From NCBI RefSeq assembly GCF_037095735.1, contig NZ_JBAWKD010000002.1:372001-436000 (forward strand): DNA of 64,000 bases, given 5' to 3'. This stretch comes from Frigidibacter sp037095735 (lineage in GTDB: Bacteria; Pseudomonadota; Alphaproteobacteria; Rhodobacterales; Rhodobacteraceae). How positions within the stretch are numbered: position 1 is the stretch's first letter; every line of letters begins with the position of its first letter. Below are positions 33,433 to 41,603 of the stretch, in pieces. A program made the translations under genes and the position numbers. The notes below the pieces were generated by a model that was not told the origin of the DNA, did not search any database, and saw only the letters and a list, made by a program, of their open reading frames with translations.

Positions 33433-34925
33433 ATGCGGCCCTCCAGCGCGGCGACAGCGACGCTTGCCTGCTCGGCATCGTCGAAGGGATAGACGGTGTC
33501 GCCGACGATCTGGCCGGTCTCGTGGCCCTTGCCGGCGATGATCAGCGCGTCGCCGGGTTCAAGCGCGTCGACGGCGCGCAGGATCGCCTCGGCCCGGTCG
33601 CCCACCTCGGTCGCGTCCGGGCAGCCGGCCATCACCTCGGCCCGGATCGTGGCCGGGTCCTCGCTGCGCGGGTTGTCGTCGGTGACGAAGACCAGGTCGG
33701 CATGGCGGGCCGCGGCCTCGCCCATCAGCGGGCGCTTCAGCCTGTCGCGGTCGCCGCCGGCGCCGAAGACGCAGAGGATGCGGCCCATGACATGCGGGCG
33801 CAGGCTCACCAGCGCCGAGGCGAGCGCGCCCGGCTTGTGCGAATAGTCGACGAAGACGGTGGCGCCGTTGCCGCGCACCGCGGCCAGTTCCATCCGGCCA
33901 TGCACGGTGCGGACCTGTCGCAGGGCGGCGAAGACCTCGTCGGGTTCGGCGCCGGCGGCGATCACCAGTCCGGCGGCGATCAGCACGTTCTCGGCCTGGA
34001 AGCCGCCGATCAGGTCGAGCCGCAGCTGCCGCGGTGCGCCGAACCAGTCGACGCGCACATCTTGCCCCGTCGCATCAAAGCGTTGCGACAGGATCTTCAT
34101 GTCCGCAGGCGTGTCGCGGCCGACGGTGATCAGCTCGAGCCCGCGCGCCTTGGCATGGGCCTGCATCTCGGACGACCGCGGATCGTCCATGTAAAGGACG
34201 GCGGTCGCCTCCTCGGGCAGGACGCGGTCGAAAAGCCCAGCCTTTGCCGCGAAGTACTCGTCGAAGCTCGCGTGGTAATCGAGATGGTCCTGACTGAAGT
34301 TGGTGAAGGCCCCCGCCTTCAGCCGCACCCCGTCAAGCCGCTTCTGGTCAAGCCCGTGCGACGAGGCCTCCATCGCCGCGTGATCGACGCCGATCTCGGC
34401 CATCTCGGCGAGGATCCGGTGCAGGGTCAGGGGCTCGGGCGTGGTGTGGGGCACGGGCGCGGTGAAATCGCCCAGCACGCCCATCGTGCCGATGTTCGCC
34501 GCGCGCAGGCCCATCGCCTGCCAGATCTGCCGTGTGAAGGTCGCGACCGAGGTCTTGCCCGAGGTGCCGGTCACCGCCACCACCGTGTCGGGCTGGGTGC
34601 CGAACCACAGCGCCGCCGCGAAGGCCAGCGCCTGGCGCGGATCCTCGGCCACGATCAGCGCGGCCTGCGTCCCCGCCATCGCCTCGCGCGCGATCTGCGC
34701 GCCGGCGCGGTCGGTCAGGATCGCCGCGGCCCCCTGCGCCAGCGCGATCGGCGCGAAGTCCGCGCCATGCACCTTCGTGCCCGGCAGCGCCGCGAAAAGA
34801 TGACCGGGCTTGACCATGCGGCTGTCGACCGAAAGCCCGGTCACCCGGACCTCGGCCCCGCCGCGCGCGGTCAGGCCCAGCTCGGCCAGCGTCGCGGTTT
34901 TCGGGCCCGATGCCTGATCGCTCAT
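33429..34925 (-). CDS. murE: UDP-MurNAc-L-Ala-D-Glu--meso-diaminopimelate ligase
   Basis: The 498-residue Mur ligase has the P-loop AVTGTSGKTSVATFTRQ, and the DNPRSEDP motif, which selects meso-diaminopimelate as the third residue. It also has EASSHGLDQKRL and VDYSHKPGAL. The start at 34925 (MSDQASGPKTATLAELGL) was chosen because the in-frame extension upstream is a shadow of ftsI. It is 44 bases from the ftsI stop. Confidence 0.96.
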   Translation of the reverse strand: MSDQASGPKTATLAELGLTARGGAEVRVTGLSVDSRMVKPGHLFAALPGTKVHGADFAPIALAQGAAAILTDRAGAQIAREAMAGTQAALIVAEDPRQALAFAAALWFGTQPDTVVAVTGTSGKTSVATFTRQIWQAMGLRAANIGTMGVLGDFTAPVPHTTPEPLTLHRILAEMAEIGVDHAAMEASSHGLDQKRLDGVRLKAGAFTNFSQDHLDYHASFDEYFAAKAGLFDRVLPEEATAVLYMDDPRSSEMQAHAKARGLELITVGRDTPADMKILSQRFDATGQDVRVDWFGAPRQLRLDLIGGFQAENVLIAAGLVIAAGAEPDEVFAALRQVRTVHGRMELAAVRGNGATVFVDYSHKPGALASALVSLRPHVMGRILCVFGAGGDRDRLKRPLMGEAAARHADLVFVTDDNPRSEDPATIRAEVMAGCPDATEVGDRAEAILRAVDALEPGDALIIAGKGHETGQIVGDTVYPFDDAEQASVAVAALEGRI

Positions 34926-34969
34926 CGCGCGTCCTCCAAGGCTTGCCGAGGGGCGCCCCGCCCCCCGCT

Positions 34970-36751
34970 TCAGTTGCGCACGAGTGTTAGCGCAGCGTCG
35001 CCGGAAGGTCCAACCTGAGGGCGCAGCCCCAGAAGCGGCGCGATGCGGCGGATGATCTCGGCGCCCACCGGAACAGTGGTCCAGCCGGCGGTCCGCCGCG
35101 GCTCGGAGCCCGAATTCTCGGAGGCCTCGTCGAGCGAGGTGATCAGCACGTATTTCGGATCGTTCATCGGGAAGGCCGAGGCGAAGGTGCCCATGACCTT
35201 GTCCTTGTAGTAGCCGCCCGCCGGGTTGACCTTGTCGGCCGAGCCGGTCTTGCCGCCGACCAGATAGCCCGGCACATCGCCGAAGCTGGCGGTGCCGCGC
35301 GCCACGACCTGCCGCATCAGGCTGCGCATGATCGCCGAGGTCTTTTCCGAGATCAGCTGCGGGCCGCGCGGCACCGGGCCGGTCTTCAGCAGCGTCGGCG
35401 TCACCTTGTAGCCGCCGTTCACGATCGTCGAATAAGCCGCCGCCAGATGCAGGGGGCTGGCCGACAGGCCGTGGCCGTAAGAGACGGTCATCGCGGTGAT
35501 CTCGGGCCATTTCGACGGCACGATCGGGCGGCCGGTCGGCGCCTCGGCAAGTTCGATCGGCGTCGGCTCCATCAGGCCCAGCGCCTTCAGGAAGGCCTGC
35601 TGGCGTTCGGCGCCGATCATCAGCGCGATCCGCGCGGTGCCGATGTTCGAGGATTTGACGATGATCTCGGTGACCGAGAGATGCTCGCCGTAATTGTGGA
35701 AGTCCTTGATCCGGAACCGGCCCCAGACCAGCGGCGACTTGGTCTGCACCTCGGTCGAGGGGTTCACCAGCCCAAGCTCGATCGCCTGCGCCACCGCGAA
35801 GATCTTGAAGGTCGAGCCAAGCTCGTAGACGCCCTGCACCGCGCGGTTGAACAGCGGACTGTCCGAGGCATCGCCCTTGGTCAGCGGCGCGGGGCGGGTG
35901 TTGGGGTCGAAATCGGGCAGCGAGGCCATGGCGATGACCTCGCCGGTGTGCACGTCCATCAGGATCGACGAGGCACCCTTGGCGTTCATCAGCTTCATGC
36001 CGCCTTCGAGCACTTCCTCCATCGCGGCCTGCACCGAGAGGTCGATCGACAGCTGCAGCGGCTTGCCGCCGTTCGCCGGGTCGCGCAGCCAGCCGTCGAA
36101 CGAGCGCTCGACGCCGGCAGTGCCGATGACCTCGGCCGAATGCACGCCCTCGCGGCCGAAACCGGCGCCGCCGAGGATATGCGAGGCGATGGCGCCATTC
36201 GGATAAATGCGCATCTCGCGCGGGCCGAACAGCAGGCCCGGATCGCCGATGTCATGCACCTGCTGCATCTGTTCCGGGCTGATCTTCTTCTTGATCCACA
36301 GGAACTTGCGGCTGCCGGTCAGGTCCTTCATCAGCCGCTCTTCGTTCAGGTCCGGGAAGATCTTCAGCAGCGCCTTGGCCGAGCCCACCGGGTCGATCAT
36401 CATCTGCGGCTGGGCGTAGAGCGAATGGGTGACGAGGTTCGTGGCCAGGATATGGCCCGAGCGGTCGGTGATGTCGGCGCGCTGGGCGACGATGGCGGCG
36501 CCGGGCACCTCGCTGCGCGGCTCCATCGGTTCGGAGGCGGCCAGAAGCCCCATCTGCGCCCCGATCACCCCGAAGGCCGAGAAGAACAGCAGGCCCATCA
36601 CCAGAAGCCGCGTCTCGGCCCGGCCACGCGACTTCTCCTGCATCTGCTCGTGGCGGATGCGCAGGTTCTCGCGTTCGATCACATCCGGGTTCTCGCCCTT
36701 CTGGCGGGCGTCGAGGATGCGGGCGAGCGGGCGAAGCGGCGTGCGGATCAA
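34970..36751 (-). CDS. ftsI: Peptidoglycan D,D-transpeptidase FtsI (PBP3), TTG start
   Basis: The 593-residue septal transpeptidase has a short cytoplasmic part, a membrane span (LLVMGLLFFSAFGVIGAQMG), a dimerisation domain and the penicillin-binding domain: SxxK in ELGSTFKIFAVA, SxN in VKSSNIGTAR, and KTG in VGGKTGSADKVN. The start is most likely the TTG at 36751 (LIRTPLRPLARILDARQKG read as Met), 5 bases after the ftsL stop, with CAGGAG embedded in the ftsL end. Longer in-frame starts overlap ftsL extensively and were rejected. Confidence 0.93.
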   Translation of the reverse strand: MIRTPLRPLARILDARQKGENPDVIERENLRIRHEQMQEKSRGRAETRLLVMGLLFFSAFGVIGAQMGLLAASEPMEPRSEVPGAAIVAQRADITDRSGHILATNLVTHSLYAQPQMMIDPVGSAKALLKIFPDLNEERLMKDLTGSRKFLWIKKKISPEQMQQVHDIGDPGLLFGPREMRIYPNGAIASHILGGAGFGREGVHSAEVIGTAGVERSFDGWLRDPANGGKPLQLSIDLSVQAAMEEVLEGGMKLMNAKGASSILMDVHTGEVIAMASLPDFDPNTRPAPLTKGDASDSPLFNRAVQGVYELGSTFKIFAVAQAIELGLVNPSTEVQTKSPLVWGRFRIKDFHNYGEHLSVTEIIVKSSNIGTARIALMIGAERQQAFLKALGLMEPTPIELAEAPTGRPIVPSKWPEITAMTVSYGHGLSASPLHLAAAYSTIVNGGYKVTPTLLKTGPVPRGPQLISEKTSAIMRSLMRQVVARGTASFGDVPGYLVGGKTGSADKVNPAGGYYKDKVMGTFASAFPMNDPKYVLITSLDEASENSGSEPRRTAGWTTVPVGAEIIRRIAPLLGLRPQVGPSGDAALTLVRN

Positions 36752-36756
36752 CGCGT

Positions 36757-37152
36757 CTACTCCTGGTCGGCGCCGTCGGCGGCAGAAAGGGCGGCAGAGG
36801 TTTCGACCGGGTCGGTGATCGTGCCGGCCTTCGGTGCGGCGGGGGCGACCTCGGGGACCGCGACCTCGGGCGGATAGGCGACCTGGTCGACGGCGGCGAA
36901 CTGGTCGGACTGCATCGGCAGAAGCGGCAGGCGGGCGAAGTTGATCGCCACCAGCTCGCGCAGGCGGTCGGGGCGGTTGAGATAGGCCCATTCCGCCTTC
37001 AGCACGCCAAGGCTTTCGGTCAGATGCGCGATGTCCGACCGCATCGCGTCGATCTCGGACATCTTCGACTGGGTCGCGTAGTTTTCGCGGTAGGCCCAGA
37101 AGGCGAGGCCCATGACGACCAGCGCGGTGATCACATACAGGAAGCTGCGCAT
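36757..37152 (-). CDS. ftsL: Cell division protein FtsL
   Basis: The 131-residue protein is bitopic: a short N-terminus, a membrane span (YVITALVVMGLAFWAYRENY region), a coiled coil (MSEIDAMRSDIAHLTESLGV), and a Pro/Ala/Glu-rich periplasmic tail. It fits the alphaproteobacterial FtsL that stabilises the FtsQLB divisome complex. Position between rsmH and ftsI supports it. It starts one base after the rsmH stop side of the junction and is translated with it. Confidence 0.9.
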   Translation of the reverse strand: MRSFLYVITALVVMGLAFWAYRENYATQSKMSEIDAMRSDIAHLTESLGVLKAEWAYLNRPDRLRELVAINFARLPLLPMQSDQFAAVDQVAYPPEVAVPEVAPAAPKAGTITDPVETSAALSAADGADQE

Positions 37153-37153
37153 C

Positions 37154-38152
37154 TCAGCCGCCCTTCCGGCGACCGGGGCGCTGCTCGAGCGCCGGAGCCG
37201 GGATCGCCATCGCCGCGCGGTCGAGCGCCTGCGCGGGCGCCGCGGTGCGCCGCGCGACGCGCAGCTTCGCGGACCGCGCGCGCGGGTTTTCGGCCAGTTC
37301 CTGATCGTCGGGGGCGATCGCGCGGCGCGAGATCATCTCGAAGGCCGGGGCCGCGGCCTCGCGCGCGGGGGCATAGCGGCTGCCCTGCCCCTCGCTGCCC
37401 GACCGGATCTGGAAGAAGCGCTTCACCACGCGGTCCTCGAGCGAATGGAAGGTCACCACCGCCAGCCGGCCGCCCGGGGCCAGGGCGCGCTCCGCGGCGG
37501 CGAGGCCTTCGGCCAGCTGGCCGAACTCGTCGTTCACGGCGATGCGGATGCCCTGGAAGGTGCGGGTGGCCGGATGGCTCTGACCCGGCTTCTGGCGCGG
37601 CAGCACCGATTCGACAATCTTGGCGAGGCCGAGGGTCGTGGTGATCGGCTGATCGTTGCGCGCGCGCACGATGGCCCTGGCGATCCGGCGCGAGGCGCGG
37701 TCCTCGCCGTAGTGATAGATGATGTCGGCCAGTTCCTCTTCCGAGGCCTCGTTCACGAGGTCGGCGGCCGAGGGCCCGTCCGAGGACATGCGCATGTCGA
37801 GCGGGCCGTCCTTCTGGAACGAGAAGCCGCGCTCGGCCTGGTCGATCTGCATCGACGAGATCCCGAGGTCGAGCACCACGCCCTGCACCGGCCCGCCGGC
37901 GATCGCGTCGAGATCCGAGAAGGTGCCACGTTCCAGTTGCAGACGGTCGCCGTAGTCGCCGGCCCAGGCCTTCGCCATCTCGAAGACCATCGGGTCGCGA
38001 TCGATGCCGATCACGCGCCCGGCCCCGGCGGCGAGCAGGCCGCGCGAATAGCCCCCGGCCCCGAAGGTGCCGTCGACCCAGGTGCCCAAGACAGGTGCGA
38101 CCGCTTCGAGGAGCGGCCGCAGCAGGACGGGAATATGCGGCGCCTCGGCCAT
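37154..38152 (-). CDS. rsmH: 16S rRNA (cytosine-1402-N4)-methyltransferase
   Basis: The 332-residue SAM methyltransferase (MraW) begins MAEAPHIPVLLRPLLEAVAP with the family motif WVDGTFGAGGYSRGLL, GIDRDPMVFEMA, GVVLDLGISSMQIDQAERGF and VVTFHSLEDRVVKRFF. The ATG at 38152 lies two bases after the mraZ stop. A GTG two codons upstream overlaps mraZ and is less likely. Confidence 0.96.
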   Translation of the reverse strand: MAEAPHIPVLLRPLLEAVAPVLGTWVDGTFGAGGYSRGLLAAGAGRVIGIDRDPMVFEMAKAWAGDYGDRLQLERGTFSDLDAIAGGPVQGVVLDLGISSMQIDQAERGFSFQKDGPLDMRMSSDGPSAADLVNEASEEELADIIYHYGEDRASRRIARAIVRARNDQPITTTLGLAKIVESVLPRQKPGQSHPATRTFQGIRIAVNDEFGQLAEGLAAAERALAPGGRLAVVTFHSLEDRVVKRFFQIRSGSEGQGSRYAPAREAAAPAFEMISRRAIAPDDQELAENPRARSAKLRVARRTAAPAQALDRAAMAIPAPALEQRPGRRKGG

Positions 38153-38154
38153 GA

Positions 38155-38667
38155 TCACCCCCCGGCCGACGGGGTCTTGGCGGCCCCGAGCAGCGAGTAG
38201 ACGTCGAAATCGGCGGGCATCTCCTCCAGCCAGCCGTCGATCTGGGCCTGATCCTCGGCGGCGAAGGTCTCGGGGTTCCAGATGGTGAAGGTCTCGCCCT
38301 GGCCGAGGAACAGCGCCTCGGACGAAAGGCCGATCTTCTCGCGCAGCTTCTGGGGCAGCACGAGGCGGCCGTCGGGCTCGACCTCGACGAAGGTGGTCGC
38401 GCCGAGCACCATGCGCTCGAGGATGCGCCGCTGCATCGAGCCGCGGTCCATGTTCGCGATGTCGGCGGCCATGCGACGGAAGTCGTCGTAGCTGTGGCAC
38501 TCGAGATGCGACTTGTTCGGGGTGGCGACGATCGCGATGCGGGGGCGATTTTCGTTGGGGCGCTGCAGGTCGCAGGCTTCAAGCTCGCGGCGATAGTCGG
38601 CGGGGATCGACATGCGCCCCTTGCCGTCCACCTTGAAGGTGTATTCGCCTACGAACATGCCGGCCAT
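38155..38667 (-). CDS. mraZ: Transcriptional regulator MraZ
   Basis: This protein of about 170 residues has two SpoVT/AbrB-like repeats: the first at MFVGEYTFKVDGKGRMSIPA, the second around TFVEVEPDGRLVLPQKLREK. It is the first gene of the dcw operon and in other bacteria represses that operon by binding repeated TGGG-type boxes. Two starts three codons apart (38667, MAGMFVGEY; or 38658) are possible; AGGAG lies about 11 bases before the first. Candidate operator boxes are annotated further upstream. Confidence 0.94.
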   Translation of the reverse strand: MAGMFVGEYTFKVDGKGRMSIPADYRRELEACDLQRPNENRPRIAIVATPNKSHLECHSYDDFRRMAADIANMDRGSMQRRILERMVLGATTFVEVEPDGRLVLPQKLREKIGLSSEALFLGQGETFTIWNPETFAAEDQAQIDGWLEEMPADFDVYSLLGAAKTPSAGG

Positions 38668-38963
38668 GTGGCCTGTGGCTCCTATCTCTGTCCCGGCCGC
38701 CGGACCCTCTGCGGGGTCTCGGAAGCGAAACGGCGGACCGGGCTGCTGCCACTGCCCGATCCGCCGCCCTCGTTCCCAGTTCCTGGGCCCCATGTGATGG
38801 GGGTGTCCGACTGCGCGCGCCACCTGGGGGGATGTCTGCTCGCCCGCGCGCCGGATCTCTTCGTTTCGATGAGTGGGCTGCCTGTATGAAGCCTGCTTTT
38901 TTTATCGTTTCCGGGGTCTTGCGACCCGGATGCCCGTGTTCATCGTGTGATCATTACTGGCAC

Positions 38964-39007
38964 GGGAATTCACGGGAGTAAACAGCGAATTTAGGGAAGC
39001 CACGGGA
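38964..39007 (+). promoter_or_regulatory. Phased GGGA repeats, candidate MraZ boxes, cluster 1
   Basis: GGGA occurs at 38964, 38974, 38994 and 39004, exactly in a 10-base register, with one degenerate unit at 38984 (AGCG). Pentamers (T/C/A)GGGA separated by 5 bases match the known MraZ operator form TGGGN-N5-TGGGN. The block lies about 300 bases upstream of mraZ, in the opposite orientation to the gene. Confidence 0.55.
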
Positions 39008-39134
39008 TCCCCATGGCGCGAAACGCCGCAGTCCCTTCGCAGTTCGGACAGTTAGCCAGACCCTTGGCACAATATGATGTTATTAAGCTTCGTCATGTCG
39101 TCATATATGGGCCCGTCGGGCGGGCACATTTTTT

Positions 39135-39148
39135 TCCCGTCATTTCCC
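39135..39148 (-). promoter_or_regulatory. Phased GGGA pair, candidate MraZ boxes, cluster 2
   Basis: On the minus strand this reads TGGGA-AATGA-CGGGA, two pentamers 10 bases apart, oriented with mraZ and next to an AT-rich stretch (39069-39108) that could hold the dcw promoter. Confidence 0.5.
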
Positions 39149-39351
39149 AGAAGCAACGGAACACGGCGCCGCCGCATTGCCCGCGTTGCCTCAAGGACAC
39201 GGTTCGGGCCCCCTGCTCACGAAATCAGACGCCGAGTTCACGGCGGATCGCGTTTCCGTGACCACCGGAACCGAATCCCCAAGTTTCATTGGGGCAGCGC
39301 TCGGCACAGGGCATCTACGACGCGAAAAGGCGGCCCCTCTCGGCGCCGCCT

Positions 39352-39388
39352 TCCCGTGAATTCCCAGAGTTCAGTCCCGCGATTTCCC
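39352..39388 (-). promoter_or_regulatory. Phased GGGA repeats, candidate MraZ boxes, cluster 3
   Basis: On the minus strand four GGGA units occur as two 10-base-spaced pairs separated by 13 bases. One pair shares the 14-mer GGGAATTCACGGGA exactly, in inverted orientation, with cluster 1 (38964-38977). This cluster lies just downstream of the mrp gene end. Confidence 0.5.
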
Positions 39389-39435
39389 GTGCCCCGCCCC
39401 GCTTGCCCGCCAAGGGGACGAATCGAGTGGGCGGG

Positions 39436-40566
39436 TCAGGCCATTCCACCCGCGACGAGGCGCCGGGCCAGGCGCAGGTAGGCCTCGGCTTCGGGCCCCT
39501 CGCCTGCTGCCACAGGGGTGCCGGCGTCGCCCGCCAGCCGGATGTCGAGGCTGAGGGGGATCTCTCCCAGGAACGGCAGGCCCAGACGCTCGGCCTCGGC
39601 GCCGACGCCGCCGTGACCGAAGAGATGGGCCTCGTGGCCGCAGTTCGGGCAGACATAGGTCGACATGTTCTCGATCAGGCCGAGAACGGGGGTCTTCAGC
39701 TTGCCGAACATGTCGATCGCCCGGCGCGCGTCCAGAAGCGCGATGTCCTGCGGGGTCGAGACCACCAGCGCCCCGGTCAGATGCGTGCGCTGGCACAGCG
39801 TCAGCTGCACGTCGCCCGTGCCGGGCGGCAGGTCGACGATCAGCACGTCGAGCTCGCCCCACTTCACCTGGGTGAGCAACTGCTGCAGCGCGCCCATCAG
39901 CATCGGGCCGCGCCAGACCACGGCCTCTTCCTCTTTCAGCATGAAGCCGATCGACATCAACGTCACGCCATGTGCGTGCAGCGGCTCGATGGTCTTGCCG
40001 TCGGGCGAGGCCGGGCGGCGGTTCACGCCCATCATCCGCGGCTGCGAGGGCCCGTAGATATCGGCATCGAGAAGCCCCACGCGCCGCCCCTCGCGCGCGA
40101 GCGCGACCGCGAGATTGGACGAGACCGTCGACTTGCCCACCCCGCCCTTGCCCGAGGCGATGGCGAGGATCCGGTCGATGCCGGCAAGGCGCTGCGGGCC
40201 GGTCTGTCCGGGCGGCTGCGGGGTCGGATGACCGCCGATCTTGAGGCTGGGCGCGGCCCCTGCGCCGGCCCCGGGGGCCGCAGTCGCGCCGCGCTGCGGC
40301 GTTAGCGCTGCCGCAGCCACGGCAACCGACACCTTTGCGACGCCTGGCAATGCGCGCAGCGCCGCCTCGGCCGCGGCGCGCAACCCCTCACCGGCGCCGG
40401 CCTGCGCCTCGGGAAGTTCCAGAACGAAGGCGACGGCGGCACCGCCGCCCGACGCTGCAGGACCAACAGTTAGGGCCCGAACCATGTCCCTGCCCACGAT
40501 ATCGCCGCCTCCGGGTGCCGCGACTCGGGCCAGGGCGGTCATGACGGCAGGTTTATCGAGGGTCAT
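39436..40566 (-). CDS. mrp: Mrp/ApbC-type iron-sulfur cluster carrier ATPase
   Basis: The 376-residue protein has an N-terminal MIP18/DUF59-like domain, a low-complexity Ala/Gly/Pro linker (about residues 85-110) and a P-loop NTPase of the Mrp/NBP35 family. The deviant Walker A is ASGKGGVGKSTVSSNLA; MSTYVCPNCGH supplies the CxxC used to hold a bridging Fe-S cluster. It delivers Fe-S clusters in the cytoplasm. The ATG at 40566 has CGGGAGACC upstream; the in-frame extension to 40650 is not convincing. Confidence 0.92.
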   Translation of the reverse strand: MTLDKPAVMTALARVAAPGGGDIVGRDMVRALTVGPAASGGGAAVAFVLELPEAQAGAGEGLRAAAEAALRALPGVAKVSVAVAAAALTPQRGATAAPGAGAGAAPSLKIGGHPTPQPPGQTGPQRLAGIDRILAIASGKGGVGKSTVSSNLAVALAREGRRVGLLDADIYGPSQPRMMGVNRRPASPDGKTIEPLHAHGVTLMSIGFMLKEEEAVVWRGPMLMGALQQLLTQVKWGELDVLIVDLPPGTGDVQLTLCQRTHLTGALVVSTPQDIALLDARRAIDMFGKLKTPVLGLIENMSTYVCPNCGHEAHLFGHGGVGAEAERLGLPFLGEIPLSLDIRLAGDAGTPVAAGEGPEAEAYLRLARRLVAGGMA

Positions 40567-40730
40567 ACTTTGGTCTCCCGGGGCGTTTTCAGGCGAGGTG
40601 TGGCAGTTCTGACATGGTTCGCAAGGCGATTCAGGATCGTTTGTCCACAAACTGCCTGAGCTTTGCGCAGAGGCCCTGTTAGCGCCCCTAAATTATGTCA
40701 GCGGACGTTATGCATTCACGTCATGTCGGG

Positions 40731-40760
40731 CTTGAGAGGACGGGGGATTGTGCAAATGCA
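40731..40760 (+). promoter_or_regulatory. Tentative stress-sigma promoter of the DUF1127/CcsR transcript
   Basis: CTTGAG at 40731-40736 resembles the -35 element of heat-shock (RpoH) promoters, and an A/T-rich GCAAAT follows at the right distance. In Rhodobacter sphaeroides the homologous ccaF1-CcsR transcript is driven by RpoHI/RpoHII. The -10 match is weak. Confidence 0.3.
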
Positions 40761-40849
40761 GCATCGGGGCCAGATTGGGTTCAACAGCGACGGACACGGA
40801 ACGACACGCACCGCGAACCGCCGCACATCCGCAGACGAAAGCATCCGAA

Positions 40850-41071
40850 ATGGCACTCGCTCAGAACCTCTCCACCACCGATCGCGGCTTTGCCGATCGC
40901 GTCGCCGCCCTGTTCCGCTCGATGTCGGAAGCCCGCCAGCGCCGCAAGGTGTTCCGCCAGACGCTCGGCGAACTCCGCTCGCTGACCTCGCGCGAACTGG
41001 CCGACCTGGGCCTGAACCGCTCGATGATCACCCGCGTCGCCGCCGAGGCGGCCTACGGTAAAGCGGCCTGA
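40850..41071 (+). CDS. ccaF1: DUF1127 small protein, CcaF1-like
   Basis: This basic 73-residue protein reads MALAQNLSTTDRGFADRVAA, an Arg-rich middle (EARQRRKVFRQTLGELRSL) and the DUF1127 core TSRELADLGLNRSMITRVA. In R. sphaeroides the DUF1127 protein CcaF1 (RSP_6037) binds RNA, affects RNA turnover, and is co-transcribed with the CcsR small RNAs. Here the first CcsR-like hairpin starts 14 bases after the stop, the same arrangement. The symbol is assigned by this synteny and family, not by detailed alignment. Confidence 0.85.
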   Translation: MALAQNLSTTDRGFADRVAALFRSMSEARQRRKVFRQTLGELRSLTSRELADLGLNRSMITRVAAEAAYGKAA

Positions 41072-41085
41072 ACGAATTACAAGGT

Positions 41086-41158
41086 TTCCTCAGGCTCCTC
41101 CTCCTCCCTGAGCCTGGGAAATAAGCGGCGGCCCCCTCCTCCTCCCTGGGGTCGCCGC
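41086..41158 (+). ncRNA. CcsR/cuckoo-type sRNA, unit 1
   Basis: Two stem-loops share the loop CTCCTCCTCCCT. The first (41086-41120) pairs TTCC-CAGGCTC with GAGCCTG-GGAA around a one-base bulge; the second (41125-41158) has an 11-bp GC-rich stem (GCGGCGGCCCC with GGGGTCGCCGC, one G-U). The loop contains CCUCCUCCC, the motif that names the CcsR RNAs and resembles the anti-Shine-Dalgarno end of 16S rRNA. It starts directly after the DUF1127 gene and is probably processed from the shared transcript. Confidence 0.85.
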
Positions 41159-41208
41159 ACCAGATGACCGGGTTCCTCCCCAAGGGGATCGACCCAGCCG
41201 GCAGACGC

Positions 41209-41275
41209 AGGTCCCCTCCTCCTCCCTGGGACCTCGTACAGGCGGCGGCCCCCTCCTCCTCCCTGGGGCCGCCGC
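41209..41275 (+). ncRNA. CcsR/cuckoo-type sRNA, unit 2
   Basis: The first hairpin (41209-41234) has a 7-bp stem AGGTCCC/GGGACCT; the second (41242-41275) a perfect 11-bp stem GCGGCGGCCCC/GGGGCCGCCGC. Both carry the invariant CTCCTCCTCCCT loop. The loops are 37 bases apart. The 50-base spacer before this unit includes another small CTCCCC-AA-GGGG hairpin that lacks the motif loop. Confidence 0.85.
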
Positions 41276-41315
41276 GCTTTCCCCCGCAAGGGGCGCCGGC
41301 ACGACGGACTGCGAA

Positions 41316-41389
41316 GGACCCCTCCTCCTCCCTGGGTCCGACGTTGTGAAGGCCGGTGGCGTCCCCTCCTCCTCCCTGGGACGCCACCG
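41316..41389 (+). ncRNA. CcsR/cuckoo-type sRNA, unit 3
   Basis: The first hairpin (41316-41339) has stem GGACCC/GGGTCC; the second (41354-41389) has a 12-bp stem CGGTGGCGTCCC/GGGACGCCACCG. Both loops are CTCCTCCTCCCT. The stem sequences differ from units 1 and 2 but stay fully paired. Confidence 0.85.
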
Positions 41390-41412
41390 CCGCCTTCCGC
41401 AAGAAGATGCGA

Positions 41413-41487
41413 CGGGCCCCTCCTCCTCCCTGGGTCCGGCGTTCGTGAAGTCGGCGGCGCCCCTCCTCCTCCCTGGAGCGCCGCCGA
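41413..41487 (+). ncRNA. CcsR/cuckoo-type sRNA, unit 4
   Basis: The first hairpin (41413-41438) has stem CGGGCCC/GGGTCCG with one G-U pair; the second (41451-41487) has TCGGCGGCGC-CC paired to GG-A-GCGCCGCCGA with a single bulged A. Both loops are CTCCTCCTCCCT and lie 43 bases apart. Confidence 0.85.
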
Positions 41488-41506
41488 TCTTCACCAGACG
41501 ATGCGA

Positions 41507-41580
41507 CCGGTGTCCCTCCTCCTCCCTGGACCCCGGCGTAGGTGACGACCGGCGGCGCCTCCTCCTCCTCCCTGAGGCGC
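41507..41580 (+). ncRNA. CcsR/cuckoo-type sRNA, unit 5
   Basis: The first hairpin (41507-41536) has two 4-bp helices (CCGG/CCGG and GTCC/GGAC) around a T-C mismatch; the second (41555-41580) has stem GCGCCTC/GAGGCGC. Both loops are CTCCTCCTCCCT. Confidence 0.82.
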
Positions 41581-41603
41581 ACCCCAAGTCCTCACCGCAT
41601 ACA

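Larger units (their letters stand above)
38668..39435. other. 768-base dcw regulatory region
   Basis: The gap between mrp and mraZ (both on the minus strand) is unusually long and AT-rich for this window. Besides the three GGGA clusters it holds an imperfect hairpin CCGGGTC-GCAA-GACCCCGG (minus strand, about 38913-38932) followed by an A-rich run, probably in the mraZ leader RNA. Open frames on the plus strand here look like noise. Confidence 0.5.

Noticed and set aside
38887..38935. Rho-independent terminator upstream of mraZ
   Set aside because: The hairpin is followed by A-rich sequence on the gene strand; the T-run precedes it on the other strand, so it does not fit a terminator in either direction.
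41028..41587. Minus-strand proteins rich in GRRRG/REEEG repeats
   Set aside because: These frames are the reverse translation of the AGGGAGGAGGAG loops and have no other domain, so they are artefacts of the RNA array.
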